Source: Actinomycetota bacterium
Lineage (GTDB): Bacteria; Actinomycetota; Actinomycetes; Actinomycetales; Microbacteriaceae
Reading direction: 5' to 3'
DNA: 64,000 nt
Assembly: GCA_009704945.1 (NCBI GenBank)
Contig: WLDG01000001.1
Span: 83,631-147,630 of the forward strand
Shown: positions 44,622 to 53,774 of the stretch, piece by piece
How positions within the stretch are numbered: position 1 is the first letter of the stretch
Layout of the letters: every line of letters begins with the position of its first letter
Notes under the pieces: model-generated
The model's database searches: none
The model's input: only the letters and a program-made list of their open reading frames with translations
Told to the model about the DNA's origin: nothing
Program-made: the position numbers and the translations under genes

Positions 44622-45876
44622 CTAATTCACCATCCTTTACAGTCAATCGCCCCTGAAACATGGTGTGAACGACGCGACCTGGCAGTTCAAGGCCCGCCCA
44701 AGGATTATTAGTCGACAAGGAATGTGTCTGCTTACTAATGACCCTGGAAGTGGTGGGATCAAAAAGCACAAGATCAGCAACACTGCCTTCCACTGGATTG
44801 CCGATCTTGGTGAGGCCACCTATCTCACTTGGCTTGATTGACATGATCCTTGCGAAGTCATTCCAGTCACCCTCGCCTTCCAAGATGAGCACTTTGAAAA
44901 GTACACTTGCAGCAATTTCAAAACCAACCATTCCAAAAGCCGCAGATTGCCATTCGCATTCTTTCCTCTCTTTCGAGTGTGGAGCGTGGTCTGTCGCTAG
45001 TACATCAATGGTCCCCTCAAGTAATCCTCGCCTAAGTGCGAATGTATCTTCTTCGGTGCGCAATGGCGGATTCACCTTGTAAACGGGATCATAGGATCGG
45101 ACAAGTTCCTCATTTAGGAGCAAATGATGTGGGGTGACTTCTGCGGTAACCTTGGCTCCTTTAGCCTTTGCCCATCGAATTACTTCTACTCCCCCAGCTG
45201 TTGTGACATGACAGACATGCAAGCGGGAGTCTGTTTCAATCGCTAACTCAACATCACGGGCGATGATTTGCTCTTCTGCCGCTCTAGGCCAGCCAGTTAG
45301 ACCGAGTTCTATGCTCAGTTTCCCATCGTTCATCTGCGCGCCAACTGTTTGTTGATGATCCTGCGCATGCTGAGCAATTACTCCCCCGAATTTCTTAACC
45401 TCTAACAAGGCCTCACGCATCAAATCAACGTTGACTAAGCAATTGCCGTCATCACTAAACACTTTCACCTGAGCAGAAGACGCTGCCATCGCTGCTAAAG
45501 GTGCAAGTTCTTTCCCTTGCAGGCCCTTTGTAATCGCCCCGATTGGTCTAACCCTGACTAGACCAACCTGTTCTCCCAGACAAGAAACGTACTGTACGGT
45601 TGCAGGCGAATCCTGGGTGGGTTCGGTATTCGCCATTGCAAAAACCGTGGTGTAACCACCCGCCGCAGCAGATTGAGATGCGGATAAAACTGTTTCGCTT
45701 TCCTCAAAACCCGGTTGTCGTAGATGGGCATGTAAATCGACGAAGCCGGGCAGTAAAACAAGTCCATCACAATCAAGTCCTGAACTGGTTGTTCTCTTGA
45801 TGGAAGAAATGCAGCCAGATTCAATTTCAACATCAGTAACTTCACCATTTGGTAACGTGACGCCCTTGAGAATCAT
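44614..45876 (-). CDS. pyrC: Dihydroorotase
   Basis: LLPGFVDLHAHLRQPGFEESETVLSAS, ATDHAPHSKERKECEW. Confidence 0.97.
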   Translation of the reverse strand: MILKGVTLPNGEVTDVEIESGCISSIKRTTSSGLDCDGLVLLPGFVDLHAHLRQPGFEESETVLSASQSAAAGGYTTVFAMANTEPTQDSPATVQYVSCLGEQVGLVRVRPIGAITKGLQGKELAPLAAMAASSAQVKVFSDDGNCLVNVDLMREALLEVKKFGGVIAQHAQDHQQTVGAQMNDGKLSIELGLTGWPRAAEEQIIARDVELAIETDSRLHVCHVTTAGGVEVIRWAKAKGAKVTAEVTPHHLLLNEELVRSYDPVYKVNPPLRTEEDTFALRRGLLEGTIDVLATDHAPHSKERKECEWQSAAFGMVGFEIAASVLFKVLILEGEGDWNDFARIMSIKPSEIGGLTKIGNPVEGSVADLVLFDPTTSRVISKQTHSLSTNNPWAGLELPGRVVHTMFQGRLTVKDGELVG

Positions 45877-46796
45877 TGTTCCTCCGATAACAAACGATGT
45901 AGAACCGCCATTCTTACAGCCAGACCATTCTTGACTTGTTGAAGAATGACGCTTCGAGGATCCTCAGCTGCTTCCGGACTAATTTCCAAACCTCTATTTA
46001 TTGGACCAGGGTGCATGATGAGGGTTCGCTTGGCCAACTTCTGTAAGCGTTCTCTAGATAAGGACCACTGATTGATATATTCCCGTTGTGAATCTTTAAA
46101 GTTTTCGAGCATTCTCTCGCGTTGAACACGCAGCATCATCACTACATCGGGTTTATTTGCAATCGATACATCAAAATCATTAGAGATACTGGCAGCTAGA
46201 TTTTTTAGCTCGATTGGAACGAGACTATCCGGACCTGCAAACTCAACCCGGGCTCCAAGCATTCCTAGCAGGATCGCATTACTCCTCGCAACACGAGAAT
46301 GCCTGATGTCTCCAACAATCAAGACTTTCATCTCAGAAAGGTCTTCACCTAGCTTTTGTTGAATAGTTAATGCGTCAAGCAATGCCTGAGTGGGGTGTTC
46401 ATGTGTTCCGTCTCCTGCATTGATAACTGAACTGTTTATCCAGCCAAAATTCGCCAATTGATGAGCTGCCCCCGAAGTGGGGTGTCTCAGCACAATGCAA
46501 TCCGCCCCTAATGCCTCCAGTGTCTGTGCGGTGTCCTTTAATGACTCGCCCTTTGTAACTGAGGAACTATCGGCCGAAACATTTATCACGTCAGCACTAA
46601 GTCTCTTGGCCGCAATCTCAAAGCTGATTCTGGTGCGAGTCGAGTTTTCGTAGAACAAGTTCACAACAGTTCGCCCACGCAGTGTTGGTAGCTTCTTGAT
46701 TGACCGCTCGTTTACTTGAGACAATTCCTGAGCCGAGGAAAGCAGAGAGAGAGCATCCTGTCTCGAAAGATCTCTGATGCTGACTAAATGCTTCAT
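45873..46796 (-). CDS. pyrB: Aspartate carbamoyltransferase catalytic subunit
   Basis: NLFYENSTRTRISFEIAAKRL, HPTQALLD, MHPGPINRG. Confidence 0.98.
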   Translation of the reverse strand: MKHLVSIRDLSRQDALSLLSSAQELSQVNERSIKKLPTLRGRTVVNLFYENSTRTRISFEIAAKRLSADVINVSADSSSVTKGESLKDTAQTLEALGADCIVLRHPTSGAAHQLANFGWINSSVINAGDGTHEHPTQALLDALTIQQKLGEDLSEMKVLIVGDIRHSRVARSNAILLGMLGARVEFAGPDSLVPIELKNLAASISNDFDVSIANKPDVVMMLRVQRERMLENFKDSQREYINQWSLSRERLQKLAKRTLIMHPGPINRGLEISPEAAEDPRSVILQQVKNGLAVRMAVLHRLLSEEQ

Positions 46797-47320
46797 GATT
46801 CAATCACCACTTCATCAACACCGTCGACTTCTACGATCCTGACGTGTACGCGCTCTTGCGAAGATGTGGGGAGATTCTTTCCAACGAAGTCAGGTCTAAT
46901 CGGCAATTCCCTATGTCCACGATCAATAATGACTGCTAATTTCACCCGACTAGGACGGCCAAAATCTGTAACCGCATCTAGCGCTGCTCGAATAGTTCGA
47001 CCCGAGTAGAGAACATCATCAACCAAAATGACAGTCTCGCCGTCAAGACCAGTAGCCGGAATTTGACTCTCGACCATAGCTCGCGTTGGTGATACTGAGT
47101 CATCCCTGTACATAGTCACATCGAGGACTCCAGCTTTGGCTGAAAAACCGGGCTTCAGGTCATTTAGAACATCTGCAAGTCGCTTAGCTAGATGTACGCC
47201 CCGCGTGGGAATACCCAAAACAACGACGGTTTTAGAATCGGAGACAGATTCAATGATTTCGTGAGCTATTCGCTTTAGCGAACGGGAGACGTCTTCGGCT
47301 GACAGCACGACGCGAGACAT
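46793..47320 (-). CDS. pyrR: Pyrimidine operon regulator / uracil phosphoribosyltransferase PyrR
   Basis: RIAHEIIESVSDSKTVVVLGIPTRGVHLAKRL, VILVDDVLYSGRTIRAALDA. Confidence 0.97.
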   Translation of the reverse strand: MSRVVLSAEDVSRSLKRIAHEIIESVSDSKTVVVLGIPTRGVHLAKRLADVLNDLKPGFSAKAGVLDVTMYRDDSVSPTRAMVESQIPATGLDGETVILVDDVLYSGRTIRAALDAVTDFGRPSRVKLAVIIDRGHRELPIRPDFVGKNLPTSSQERVHVRIVEVDGVDEVVIES

Positions 47321-47328
47321 AGACCTCT

Positions 47329-47353
47329 CCTTCTCCGCCTCACGGGACGGACT
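47329..47353 (-). promoter_or_regulatory. Candidate PyrR-binding RNA element in pyrR leader, overlapping the Shine-Dalgarno region
   Basis: Minus-strand AGTCCGTCCCGTGAGGCGGAGAAGG resembles the known PyrR binding-loop pattern (AGUCC...GNGAGG...GAGAAGG); followed by AGAGGTCTATG. Confidence 0.75.
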
Positions 47354-47383
47354 TAAAGGATTTCCAAGGGAATGATAGCAGAG

Positions 47384-47803
47384 CTATAGGCCTTGCCGGT
47401 CCTTTGCCAAGCGAGCCAGAATTCCGTTTATAAACTTAGGTGACTCTTCGGTTGATAGCTCCGAAGCCAGTGCTACGGCTTCTGCGATGGCGACTTCTGA
47501 TGGAATTTCCTCGTTGTATAGCAACTCCCACGCTGCAATTCTTAGAATTGCCCTATCTACGTTAGGCATCCGCTCTAGAGTCCAACCTTCGGCCAACCCC
47601 TGAAGCCGACTATCGATGCGGTCTTGGTTGCTGAGGTAACCATTGACGAGGGTCTCTGCGTAGTCAAAAATTGCAGCTTGACTCTCCCTTTCCCTTGATT
47701 CTGCCTCAGTTCGCTTGAGTGCATCAAGGGCCGTGTCTTTTGTCAGATCAGCCGCAAATAGTGCGTCCAACGCACGTTTCCTGGCTTTAGTTCTGGCGCT
47801 CAC
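47384..47803 (-). CDS. nusB: Transcription antitermination factor NusB
   Basis: ARTKARKRALDALFAADL, DRAILRIAAWELLYNEEIPSEVAIAEAVALA. Confidence 0.96.
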   Translation of the reverse strand: MSARTKARKRALDALFAADLTKDTALDALKRTEAESRERESQAAIFDYAETLVNGYLSNQDRIDSRLQGLAEGWTLERMPNVDRAILRIAAWELLYNEEIPSEVAIAEAVALASELSTEESPKFINGILARLAKDRQGL

Positions 47804-48366
47804 TAGTCAGTTACGCGGCCTAAGTAGTCACCAGTTCTTGTGTCAACTTTAACCTTGGTGTTGTTTTCGATAAACAGAGGTACTTGAATCTGAAAACCCG
47901 TCTCCAGCGTCGCAGGCTTAGTGCCGCCCGTTGAACGATCACCCTGCAACCCAGGCTCTGTGTAAGTGATTTCCAAGACAACCGATGCCGGCAGTTCAAC
48001 GTAGAGAGGATTCCCGTCGTGTAATGCGACTACCGCATTCTGATTCTCCAGTAGGAAGTTCTTTGCCTCTGCGACAACTGAATCATCTAGGGAAATCTGA
48101 TCGTAGGAGGTCAAGTCCATAAACACGAAACCAGAACCGTCATTGTAGAGATATTGCATGTCTCGACGATCAACATTCGCTGTCTCAATCTTCACACCGG
48201 CATTGAAAGTCTTGTCAACAACCTTGCCTGTTGTAACACTGCGAAGCTTTGTCCTTACGAATGCAGGACCCTTGCCGGGCTTCACATGCTGAAACTCAAT
48301 GACACTCCAAAGCTGTCCGTCGATAAGCAGGACCATGCCATTGCGAAGATCGTTTGATGTAGCCAT
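47803..48366 (-). CDS. efp: Elongation factor P (PGKGP-loop type)
   Basis: [41 protein letters not shown]. Confidence 0.98.
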   Translation of the reverse strand: MATSNDLRNGMVLLIDGQLWSVIEFQHVKPGKGPAFVRTKLRSVTTGKVVDKTFNAGVKIETANVDRRDMQYLYNDGSGFVFMDLTSYDQISLDDSVVAEAKNFLLENQNAVVALHDGNPLYVELPASVVLEITYTEPGLQGDRSTGGTKPATLETGFQIQVPLFIENNTKVKVDTRTGDYLGRVTD

Positions 48367-48393
48367 ATTTCTCCTTGCTGAGCAGCCAGCAGT

Positions 48394-48828
48394 TTATCGT
48401 TGAGTGAGCGCCTTGAGAGCCAAAATGTAAGACGAGTGGCCGAAACCAGCAATTACACCGGTAGCCACCGATGAAATCACACTAGTTTGACGAAACTCCT
48501 CCCGAGCGTGAGGGTTAGAAATGTGAACCTCTATCAAGGGTATCCCCGCTGTCGTTAGCATCGAACAGGCGTCTCTGAGGGCATAGGAATAATGAGTGAA
48601 TGCGGCCGGATTCAATATCACAGGCGTCTTGCTCTCAAAAGACTCTTGAATCCAGTCGATAAGTTCGGATTCGCTGTTGGTTTGGCGGACCGATACCACG
48701 ACGTCTAATTCGTCCGCTGATTTAAAAATAAGTTGCTCTAAATCACTAAAGCTTTCCATTCCGTACACATCAGGCTCACGTCTACCGAGCAGATTCAGGT
48801 TCGGACCATTTAGGACGTTGATTTTCAT
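48394..48828 (-). CDS. aroQ: 3-dehydroquinate dehydratase type II
   Basis: INVLNGPNLNLLGRREPDVYG, LNPAAFTHYSYALRDA, EVHISN. Confidence 0.97.
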   Translation of the reverse strand: MKINVLNGPNLNLLGRREPDVYGMESFSDLEQLIFKSADELDVVVSVRQTNSESELIDWIQESFESKTPVILNPAAFTHYSYALRDACSMLTTAGIPLIEVHISNPHAREEFRQTSVISSVATGVIAGFGHSSYILALKALTQR

Positions 48829-48836
48829 GAAGACAA

Positions 48837-49871
48837 CTATTCCACAACTGCTTGATAAGTAGTGAAAAGAAGCTCATTTGTCGGTGCATGCAAAATGGCA
48901 GGCTTGCCGATACGGTCCAAAACAATGAAACGTAAGACACCTGAGCGAGTCTTCTTATCGCGCTGCATCGTGGCAAGCAACATTTCCCACTTATCGGCCC
49001 GATACTTCATAGGTAAGCCTAGTTTGCTGAAAACCTCTCTATGCAAATCTACCTCTTCATTTGAGAGCCTCCCGCTTAGAGCCGATAACTCAGCAGCAAA
49101 AACCATTCCAATTGAGATGGCTGCCCCATGGCGCCACTTGTATCGTTCTGCGAGTTCGATCGCATGCCCAAGGGTGTGGCCGTAGTTCAGGAACTCCCGG
49201 CGACCGCTCTCTCTGAAATCCTCATTGGTTATCTCTTCTTTAATTCGGATTGACTTTTCTATAAGACCCGCAAAAACATCGCTCGTATGATCCGTTGCGG
49301 AATCATTCTCGAGGACCGTCTGTAGAATTTCTGCATCCTGAATAAAGCCATACTTTACAACTTCCGCCATACCCGCAAGAAGTTCATTCCTGGGCAAGGT
49401 CTCTAAAGTGTCTAGGTCAACAAACACTTTTCTTGGTAAGTGGAACGCACCGACCAGATTCTTGCCCTCAGCGGTGTTTACTCCAGTCTTTCCACCAATT
49501 GCCGCATCCACCATTCCAAGCAAAGTAGTAGGAATTAGAAAACAGTTCACTCCCCTAAGCCAAGTAGCAGCAACGAAACCCGCTAAGTCTGTTGTAGATC
49601 CCCCACCTAGTCCAATGACGCAGTCATCTCGGTTGAAATCTGCTTGGCCCATAATCTTCCAGCAGAACGCTGCAACTTCGATGCGTTTAGAATCTTCACC
49701 AGTTGGAACCTCAGCCAATAGCACCTCAATGCCAGAGTCCTGCAACACTTCCTTCAGCTTTTCAGCTGTCGCTGCCAAAGCCGCGGGTGCTATCAGTAAG
49801 GCCTTCTTGCTTCCCTCTAACTGAGGAGCTATGTCGAGAAGGAGGCCCCGCCCAATGATGCTAGTTTCCAT
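48837..49871 (-). CDS. aroB: 3-dehydroquinate synthase
   Basis: GLGGGSTTDLAGFVAATWLRGV, GGKTGVN, NYGHTLGHAIE. Confidence 0.97.
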   Translation of the reverse strand: METSIIGRGLLLDIAPQLEGSKKALLIAPAALAATAEKLKEVLQDSGIEVLLAEVPTGEDSKRIEVAAFCWKIMGQADFNRDDCVIGLGGGSTTDLAGFVAATWLRGVNCFLIPTTLLGMVDAAIGGKTGVNTAEGKNLVGAFHLPRKVFVDLDTLETLPRNELLAGMAEVVKYGFIQDAEILQTVLENDSATDHTSDVFAGLIEKSIRIKEEITNEDFRESGRREFLNYGHTLGHAIELAERYKWRHGAAISIGMVFAAELSALSGRLSNEEVDLHREVFSKLGLPMKYRADKWEMLLATMQRDKKTRSGVLRFIVLDRIGKPAILHAPTNELLFTTYQAVVE

Positions 49872-50361
49872 GGTTTTTGACTTTAGTAGTTAGCTCATCG
49901 AGAAGAGTTTTGATTGGGCGATTTCCAGTAAAAATGGTTAGCTGGGAGAGCTCTCGATACAACGGCAGACGAGCATTGTAGATTTCTGACCAGCGTTCAG
50001 GGTTATCCCGGAGAAGGGGCCTCTTAAACGGGTTAATTCGCTTTAGTACTGATTCAGCATTGGTGTCCAAGAACACTACTAGGTGGTCCTTCAAGGCAAT
50101 CCGGTTCGCCTCTCGCAAAACTACTCCGCCACCTGTGGCCACAACTCCGCCCTCGGCCAGCGCCTGACGGAGTGCGGCTTCTTCATAATTACGAAACACA
50201 TCCTCGCCCGAAGTTTCGAAGATCCTAGAAATAGAACCATGACTAATCTCGACAATTTTGTCTGTATCCGTGAAGGAAGTGGCTAGATTCTTTGCAAGCT
50301 TTTTGCCTAAGGTTGTTTTTCCGGCGCCCATGGGTCCGATTAATACGACGCATCGCATCAT
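49861..50361 (-). CDS. aroK: Shikimate kinase
   Basis: [48 protein letters not shown]. Confidence 0.95.
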   Translation of the reverse strand: MMRCVVLIGPMGAGKTTLGKKLAKNLATSFTDTDKIVEISHGSISRIFETSGEDVFRNYEEAALRQALAEGGVVATGGGVVLREANRIALKDHLVVFLDTNAESVLKRINPFKRPLLRDNPERWSEIYNARLPLYRELSQLTIFTGNRPIKTLLDELTTKVKNHGN

Positions 50362-51557
50362 TCAGGCTTTGCAATGCGCGACTGTAGCGTTGCAGGAATT
50401 GATGCGAGATAGCTTTCAAGATTGCGTTTTACTTCCGTAATTGAATCTCCGCCAAATTTCTCAAGGACAGCATCTGCTATTACTAGAGCAACCATGGCTT
50501 CAATAACAATTCCAGCCGCCGGCACCGCGCACACATCGCTACGTTGATGATGCGCGGTTGTCGCTTCACCGCTTGAAGTGTCTATTGTCTGCAAAGCCTT
50601 AGGTACTGTTGAAATGGGTTTCATCCCTGCTCTGACACGGATGACTTCACCATTACTCATGCCGCCCTCAATGCCCCCTGCTCGATCTGTCGATCTTTGA
50701 ACTAGGTTTTCGGCACGAATAATTTCATCATGCGCCAAGCTACCGCGCCTACGAGTGGTCTCAATCCCATCGCCAATCTCAACCGACTTGATTGCTTGAA
50801 CGCCCATCGCAACAGCAGCCAGACGTGAATCCAGACGACGATCCCAATGGACGTAAGAACCCAGACCTGGCGGGACTCCATAAACCAGAGTTTCAACAAC
50901 ACCGCCCAAGGTGTCGCCAGACGAGTGGCAATCATCAATTTCACTCACCATGGCCCTAGAAGCTTCGCTATCAAAGCAGCGAACAGGATCAGTGTCCAAT
51001 TTTTCTAAGTCCGACGGCATTGGCAGCTTGTCGGAAGTGTTTTGAATTGGACCGATTGCAACTGTGTGAGTAACTAACTTGATTCCCAACTGCGCCAAGA
51101 AGTTCTGGGCCACTCTGCCCAATGCAACTCTGGTAGCAGTCTCGCGAGCACTAGCTCTCTCCAAGACTGGTCTCGCTTCGTCAAATCCATACTTCTGCAT
51201 TCCCGTGAAGTCAGCGTGGCCAGGTCGTGGTCTTGTCAGCTTTGCGGCTCTGGCGCCGGTAAGTTCCTCTTCGTCAACGGGGGCAGCGCTCATTACGGTT
51301 TGCCATTTAGGCCACTCAGTATTGGCGATGCGAATCGCAATGGGTCCGCCTTGTGATAAGCCAAACCTCACGCCAGAGGAAATTGTTACTTCATCTTCTT
51401 CAAACTTCATCCTCGCCCCGCGGCCGTAACCAAGCCTTCTTCGAGCGAGAGCGGTTTGAATGTCTTCAACTAAAACAGGCACATCGGCAGGCAAGCCCTC
51501 CAGAACACCAATAAGTTCTGGTCCGTGCGATTCACCTGCTGTAAGCCAACGAAGCAT
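50358..51557 (-). CDS. aroC: Chorismate synthase
   Basis: [63 protein letters not shown]. Confidence 0.98.
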   Translation of the reverse strand: MLRWLTAGESHGPELIGVLEGLPADVPVLVEDIQTALARRRLGYGRGARMKFEEDEVTISSGVRFGLSQGGPIAIRIANTEWPKWQTVMSAAPVDEEELTGARAAKLTRPRPGHADFTGMQKYGFDEARPVLERASARETATRVALGRVAQNFLAQLGIKLVTHTVAIGPIQNTSDKLPMPSDLEKLDTDPVRCFDSEASRAMVSEIDDCHSSGDTLGGVVETLVYGVPPGLGSYVHWDRRLDSRLAAVAMGVQAIKSVEIGDGIETTRRRGSLAHDEIIRAENLVQRSTDRAGGIEGGMSNGEVIRVRAGMKPISTVPKALQTIDTSSGEATTAHHQRSDVCAVPAAGIVIEAMVALVIADAVLEKFGGDSITEVKRNLESYLASIPATLQSRIAKPE

Positions 51558-51561
51558 TTGA

Positions 51562-52311
51562 CTATTCTGCCAGCTCTAAGCTCGACTTCATCTGTTGATA
51601 GAGAACTTGTTCATTCTCAAAGGGTTGGAAGCTTCCGTTTACTAGCAATCGAAGCTGGCCGATCGCCTGCCAAATCAGCATTTCGATACCAGAGACATAC
51701 CCTTCAAATCCGGCAGGACTTGGTCGGCTATAGACCGCATCTAATAGCACCCCTGGACGAGGTGTAGATACGAGTTCAGGCAGAATGTCTGCTGGCAAGG
51801 TTGAAATCACCAGGTCGCAGTCAAGAACCTTTTCTATGTCAGCTGAAATAGCAGAGTATTTGAAGGTTAGATCTCCTAACGCGGCTTGATTTCTCCCCCA
51901 GAGCTTTACTTCCATACCCTCAAGAGCTACCAGAGCACTTCGGGCAGTTGCGCCAGTCCCTAGAACACCTACAGTCTTGAATTGCAAATGCTTTATTGCC
52001 TGATTGATGCCGAAGACATCCGTGTTATGTGCCACCCAACCAGACTGCGTCATAAGCAGATAGTTGGCACTAAGAGCCTTGTCAACAAATGTATCCGTAG
52101 CCTTTGCAATGCCAAGATACTGCTCTTTGAGCGGCATGGTCAGGGATAGCGCGTCAAAGCCTTCATGCGATGCAAGCCACGATTGAAGATGAGATACTTC
52201 ATACTTTTCAAATGTTGCCTCAAGACCTAAGGACTTCAGGGCAGTAAGTTGAATTACTGGGGATAGTGAATGTTCGATTGGTGAACCAAGAACAGCTAGT
52301 TTTTTAGTCAT
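51562..52311 (-). CDS. aroE: Shikimate dehydrogenase
   Basis: [43 protein letters not shown]; start ATG 52311 proposed. Confidence 0.94.
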   Translation of the reverse strand: MTKKLAVLGSPIEHSLSPVIQLTALKSLGLEATFEKYEVSHLQSWLASHEGFDALSLTMPLKEQYLGIAKATDTFVDKALSANYLLMTQSGWVAHNTDVFGINQAIKHLQFKTVGVLGTGATARSALVALEGMEVKLWGRNQAALGDLTFKYSAISADIEKVLDCDLVISTLPADILPELVSTPRPGVLLDAVYSRPSPAGFEGYVSGIEMLIWQAIGQLRLLVNGSFQPFENEQVLYQQMKSSLELAE

Positions 52312-53353
52312 CCCAACCTGGATTCTCTCTGAGCCATTTTCGATAGAGCTCAACCGCTTTCTCATGCTCCCTAAGTGTCTCTGAGAAGATCGTTTCGCCC
52401 GTGTTCAGATTAATTGAAACAAAGAAAAGATAATTTCCTGGGGCTGGATTTAGAGCTGCCTCTATCGCTAGAGATCCGGGCGAGCTGATAGGGCCAGGGG
52501 GCAAACCAGCGTAGACGTAAGTGTTATAGGGATTTTCTTCATCCGCCAATCCCTGCTGAAAAGACTTTATCGACCCTTCGTAGTAATACTTAACCGTTGG
52601 ATCGGTCTGAAGAAGCATGCCTTGTTTCAGACGATTATTGAAGACAGTCGAAACCTTAAAGAAATCTTCCTTCAGTCGCGCCTCTTCTTGAATAATCGAC
52701 GCGAGAGTAACCAGGTCCAAGGAATCTTCGAGGTTAACTTCGAACCTTGCCAATTCTCGAATCATTCTCTGAGTCATCTGTTCAATGACCTCGGCCGCTG
52801 TTACATCAGGTTCAAATTGATAGGTCGCGGGAAAGAGATAGCCCTCAAGAGTGGGACCAGGGAAATCCTTGTTTGCCCTTTCAATAGCTTCTTCTAGATC
52901 CTGTCTTGACAGATTTAGTTCACTAATCAGCAAGGGAATAATCTGAGCGATTTGAAACCCTTCGGGAATAGTTACAGATGAAGTTATGGGGTCCGCATTC
53001 ATAAGAATCTTTAGCGCTTCTGCGCCGGGAATCTGAAGCGGAAATTCATAATGCCCGGGAAAAATCACTAGGTCTGATTGAAGCATGGGGCGATAAATTG
53101 CATCGAAACTCTTTACAACATCAGCTGCAACAAGTTTTCTTGCAACATCCTCCCCTAGGTCACCTTCTTCAATAACAATAATGACTGTTCCTTGGCCCTG
53201 GCCCGAATAATCCTCAATGGAGAATCTTGAGATCAGTGACTGAACCGCAGTGATTACAGGTTGACTCAGTGCGATGCCACCGAGAATAGCAAGCGCGAGA
53301 ACAAGGGCAACCTTCATGAGCCTTCGAGATTGAGGCTTAGTGGTCTGCTGCAA
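52304..53353 (-). CDS. mltG: Endolytic transglycosylase MltG
   Basis: YLFPATYQF, LASIIQEEARLKEDFFKVSTVFNNRLKQGMLLQTDPTVKYY. Confidence 0.96.
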   Translation of the reverse strand: MQQTTKPQSRRLMKVALVLALAILGGIALSQPVITAVQSLISRFSIEDYSGQGQGTVIIVIEEGDLGEDVARKLVAADVVKSFDAIYRPMLQSDLVIFPGHYEFPLQIPGAEALKILMNADPITSSVTIPEGFQIAQIIPLLISELNLSRQDLEEAIERANKDFPGPTLEGYLFPATYQFEPDVTAAEVIEQMTQRMIRELARFEVNLEDSLDLVTLASIIQEEARLKEDFFKVSTVFNNRLKQGMLLQTDPTVKYYYEGSIKSFQQGLADEENPYNTYVYAGLPPGPISSPGSLAIEAALNPAPGNYLFFVSINLNTGETIFSETLREHEKAVELYRKWLRENPGWDD

Positions 53354-53774
53354 GATAATCCCCCAATCTCACTCCCAAGTTGTGTTTCGAAGCTATCGCG
53401 GACTCAACAATTAACCTAGCCGCCTCTGCGTCTATGAATGACTTAGATTCTTTGGATGACTTCCCTGCTGCTCTGGAGAGTTTCAAGGAGTGGGCACTAG
53501 TTAACCGTTCGTCAATTAGGTAAACATCAAGCCCGGTGTGCTCCGCTACGGCAGAAGCAAATTGCACAGCCGATTTAGTTGAATTGCTTTCTTGGCCAGA
53601 TAGAGAAAGGGGCAGGCCGACATAGATTCGTTCTGCACCTTTTTCGATACACAGTTCTTCAATTCGTTCGAGGCTTGAGTCTGCGGGGCAGGATTCAATT
53701 CCAAGAGCAAGCTCCCCCTGCCCAAGCGCTAAGCCAACGCGACTGAGGCCCGGGTCAACGCCGATGCAAATCAA
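53337..53774 (-). CDS. ruvX: Putative pre-16S rRNA nuclease (RuvX/YqgF)
   Basis: ICIGVDPGLSRVGLALGQG, YLIDERLTSAHSL. Confidence 0.94.
   Translation of the reverse strand: MICIGVDPGLSRVGLALGQGELALGIESCPADSSLERIEELCIEKGAERIYVGLPLSLSGQESNSTKSAVQFASAVAEHTGLDVYLIDERLTSAHSLKLSRAAGKSSKESKSFIDAEAARLIVESAIASKHNLGVRLGDYLAADH

Noticed and set aside
45558-45848. 96-aa minus-strand ORF in a second frame of pyrC
   Set aside because: Out-of-frame product of the pyrC coding region with no independent support
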